14,374 nucleotides of DNA, from contig NZ_CAJKVK010000053.1 of the NCBI RefSeq assembly GCF_905203285.1, forward strand, positions 1 through 14,374, read 5' to 3'. Numbering within the stretch: position 1 is the stretch's first letter; every line of letters starts with the position of its first letter. The notes beneath the pieces were generated by a model, which was not told the DNA's origin, did no database searches, and saw nothing but the letters and a program-made list of their open reading frames with translations. This DNA comes from an uncultured Succinatimonas sp. Its GTDB lineage: Bacteria > Pseudomonadota > Gammaproteobacteria > Enterobacterales > Succinivibrionaceae. Position numbers and translations under genes: made by a program. Shown here piece by piece: positions 13,989 to 14,374 of the stretch.

Positions 13989-14330
13989 ATGTATGAATTA
14001 ATGCATCTTTCAGGTAATACTTATTGCATTCAAAGTCCGACGAATATCGGGCTTGTTAAGCTAAATGATAAAGATGTGTGTTTGATTGACAGCGGCAATG
14101 ACAAAGACTCGGAGCGCAAAATACGCCAAATATTAGAAGCAAATAACTGGAATCTAACGGCTATTTACAATACTCACGCCAATGCCGATCATATCGGCGG
14201 TAATAAGTATTTGCAGGGACAGACCAAGTGTAAAATCTATGCTCCGGGCATTGACTGCGCTTTTACGAATTTTCCGATTTTAGAGTCCTCTTTCTTATCA
14301 AAAAGATCAGCAGCTAAAACCGTCCTTTAG
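13989..14330 (+). CDS. MBL-fold metallo-hydrolase, N-terminal part, probably disrupted
   Basis: The first ~103 residues look like the start of an MBL-fold hydrolase of the type common in anaerobes: NTYCIQSPTNIGLVKLNDKDVCLIDSGND, then NTHANADHIGGNKYLQ with the metal motif in the variant form HxNxDH, and a segment ending FPILESSFL. Family members normally run to 200-300 residues with further metal ligands. Here, after about residue 103 (near base 14298), the reading frame gives an unrelated SKRSAAKTVL and stops at TAG 14328-14330. The two other forward frames also do not resume the expected sequence, so a simple frameshift does not explain it. GAGGA 7 nt before the ATG and the lone TATAAT suggest the gene was once expressed. 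Substrate is unknown. Confidence 0.72.
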   Translation: MYELMHLSGNTYCIQSPTNIGLVKLNDKDVCLIDSGNDKDSERKIRQILEANNWNLTAIYNTHANADHIGGNKYLQGQTKCKIYAPGIDCAFTNFPILESSFLSKRSAAKTVL

Positions 14331-14374
14331 GGCGGAGATCATCGCGAAGAAAAGCTTCTATTTTTAATCCGGGG
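14298..14374 (-). mobile_element. Possible end of an IS200/IS605-like insertion (tentative)
   Basis: From about base 14298 the MBL gene loses its expected sequence. The new segment holds a short hairpin, CCGTCC-TTTA-GGGCGG (14320-14335). On the minus strand it reads CCGCCC-TAAA-GGACGG followed by TTTTAG, a form similar to the subterminal hairpins at the right ends of IS200/IS605 elements carrying tnpB. A minus-strand frame stays open from 14373 to a TAG at 14314-14316 (GLKIEAFLRDDLRPKGRF) and could be a gene end, but I do not recognise it. A plain terminator or another rearrangement is an alternative. The window ends before this can be settled. Confidence 0.28.

Overview
The window looks chromosomal and comes from a moderately AT-rich gammaproteobacterium. 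The pointers are the aroQ-accB-accC order, glyA next to ribD-ribE-ribH-nusB-thiL, fxsA close to groES-groEL behind a sigma-32 type promoter, and close protein similarity to Escherichia/Vibrio-type homologues. Loss of some usual neighbours and an anaerobe-type MBL-fold protein at the right edge would fit an anaerobic gut lineage such as Succinivibrionaceae. That placement is inference only.

Left part (1-1515, minus strand): aroQ (3-dehydroquinase), accB (biotin carrier) and accC (biotin carboxylase, cut by the window edge) form one operon. A perfect hairpin lies between accB and accC. A 334-bp AT-rich gap with phased A/T tracts separates this operon from the rightward glyA.

Centre (1850-7705, plus strand): glyA, ribD, ribE, ribH, nusB and thiL are packed with gaps of 1 to 36 bp. 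They link one-carbon metabolism, riboflavin synthesis, transcription antitermination and thiamine diphosphate synthesis. The first ribD codons hold two back-to-back perfect inverted repeats. Compared with the Vibrio/Shewanella-like arrangement, nrdR and ribBA are missing. An exported FkpA/Mip-like prolyl isomerase with its own promoter follows.

Right-centre (7778-11557): dsbD (minus strand, transmembrane thiol reductant exporter) converges on the isomerase gene and diverges from fxsA. After fxsA comes an EamA/DMT transporter with an unusual C-terminal extension of about 200 residues, closed by a clear terminator.

Right (11600-14374): a textbook heat-shock promoter drives groES-groEL, followed by a GNRA-capped terminator. 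The last gene is the 5' part of an MBL-fold hydrolase. It loses its expected sequence about 77 bp before the window end, next to a short hairpin resembling the end of an IS200/IS605-type element, so it is probably disrupted.

The genes are mostly housekeeping. The most interesting points are the tandem hairpins in ribD, the tailed transporter, the structured groE leader and the broken gene at the right edge. I found no tRNA, rRNA, CRISPR array or complete mobile element.
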